Shown here one piece after another: positions 14,651 to 15,160 of a stretch of 15,160 nt of DNA. This DNA comes from Methanolinea sp. UBA473. Lineage in GTDB: Archaea > Halobacteriota > Methanomicrobia > Methanomicrobiales > Methanospirillaceae. The notes beneath the pieces are model-generated. The model made no database searches. It was not told the DNA's origin and worked only from the letters and a program-made list of their open reading frames with translations. The first letter of the stretch is position 1. The number at the start of each line of letters is the position of its first letter. A program made the translations under genes and the position numbers. The DNA lies in NCBI GenBank assembly GCA_002509495.1, contig DAEV01000110.1, positions 4,912-20,071 on the forward strand, in the 5' to 3' direction.

Positions 14651-15160
14651 GCCTGCCGCCGGTGCTGCTGCCGACGACCGTGGTCGGGTCGTACCCCCCG
14701 GTCGAGGGGCGCGGCCTCCGCTACCTGCTCGACCGGCACCGGACGGCCCTCGAGACCGCGGTCGCCGACCAGCTCCGGGCCGGGATCGAGATCATCTCGG
14801 ACGGGCAGGTCCGCGCGGACATGGTCTCGGCGTTCGCCGGGCAGCTGCCCGGGGTCCGCGAGGGGCGGGTCATCGGCCGAATCGGGCCGCCGGCGCACCC
14901 CATCGCACTCGAGGACGTCCGCTACGCCCGGTCGAAGGCCCCGTATGTCAAGGGGATCCTGACCGGACCGACCACGCTCGCGCATGCACTCCACCTCGAT
15001 ACCCATGTCTACCGGGACAAGGAGGAGCTCGCTCTCGACCTCGGCGGGGTGCTCGCCGCGGAGGCCCGGGCGCTCGTCGGGGCCGGAGTCTGCATGCTTC
15101 AGATCGACGAGCCGATCCTCTCGACCGGTGCCGCCGACCCGACGGCCGCCGCCGGAGCCG
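14647..15160 (+). CDS. metE: Archaeal methionine synthase (MetE-like methyltransferase), 5' part only
   Basis: The frame is open for 171 codons to the right edge. The product resembles the C-terminal catalytic half of MetE, which in methanogens is a stand-alone protein of about 310-340 residues; characterised archaeal members transfer a methyl group from methylcobalamin (probably from a corrinoid protein in the cell) to homocysteine, making methionine. Motifs seen are LLPTTVVGSYPPVEGRGL at the N-terminus, ISDGQVRADMVSAFAGQLPG (about 50-69), GILTGPTTLAHALH (about 103-116) and MLQIDEPIL (about 151-159). The zinc-binding His/Cys residues lie beyond the edge. ATG 14647 overlaps the aspS stop as ATGA, so it is coupled to aspS. 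GC is near 75% with almost every codon ending in G or C, far above the left part of the window. Confidence 0.9.
   Translation, partial: MSLPPVLLPTTVVGSYPPVEGRGLRYLLDRHRTALETAVADQLRAGIEIISDGQVRADMVSAFAGQLPGVREGRVIGRIGPPAHPIALEDVRYARSKAPYVKGILTGPTTLAHALHLDTHVYRDKEELALDLGGVLAAEARALVGAGVCMLQIDEPILSTGAADPTAAAGA

Overview
The window reads as chromosomal DNA of a methanogenic euryarchaeon, most likely of the order Methanomicrobiales. The evidence is the N-terminal part of DNA polymerase D large subunit (an archaeal replicase), CofD of coenzyme F420 synthesis, an aconitase-X/UbiD pair of the archaeal mevalonate pathway, an archaeal-type aspartyl-tRNA synthetase with the non-discriminating signature, an archaeal cobalamin-independent-type methionine synthase, and TATA-box promoters with GGTGA/GGAG ribosome binding sites or apparently no leader. 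The genus assignment is inference. No rRNA, tRNA, CRISPR array, IS element or integrase was found, and no gap without a gene exceeds about 200 bases.

Layout. Bases 1-8507 are almost entirely minus-strand genes. From the left edge they are: the start of polymerase D large subunit (DP2), a small HEAT-repeat protein, an MscS-family channel, a DUF432 protein, and a four-helix membrane sensor fused to HEAT repeats. In transcription order the last four run sensor-HEAT, DUF432, MscS, HEAT, with tight or overlapping junctions, and they look like a membrane-stress or mechanosensory unit. Next (4160-6566) is a two-gene operon for phosphomevalonate dehydratase large subunit and a UbiD-family decarboxylase, i.e. 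two steps toward isopentenyl phosphate for archaeal lipids. Then come a small single-helix membrane protein (6667-7110) and an HD-domain phosphohydrolase related to SAMHD1 (7302-8507).

From 8556 most genes lie on the plus strand: cofD, a large soluble HEAT-repeat protein with its own promoter, a minus-strand lipoprotein (10806-11327), a fused MNT nucleotidyltransferase-HEPN protein (11461-12111), an unrecognised 330-residue protein (12251-13243), aspS, and a methionine synthase gene cut by the right edge, which overlaps aspS by an ATGA junction.

Most notable: (1) the sensor-HEAT/DUF432/MscS/HEAT cluster, which I have not seen described as a system; (2) the single-chain MntA-HepT-like protein whose HEPN motif has Lys where the family has the catalytic Arg; (3) an abrupt rise in GC and third-position GC inside aspS near 13.9 kb that continues to the window end, pointing to intragenic recombination or a chimeric contig; (4) the unknown 330-residue protein. 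All functional assignments come from reading motifs by eye; no database search was run.
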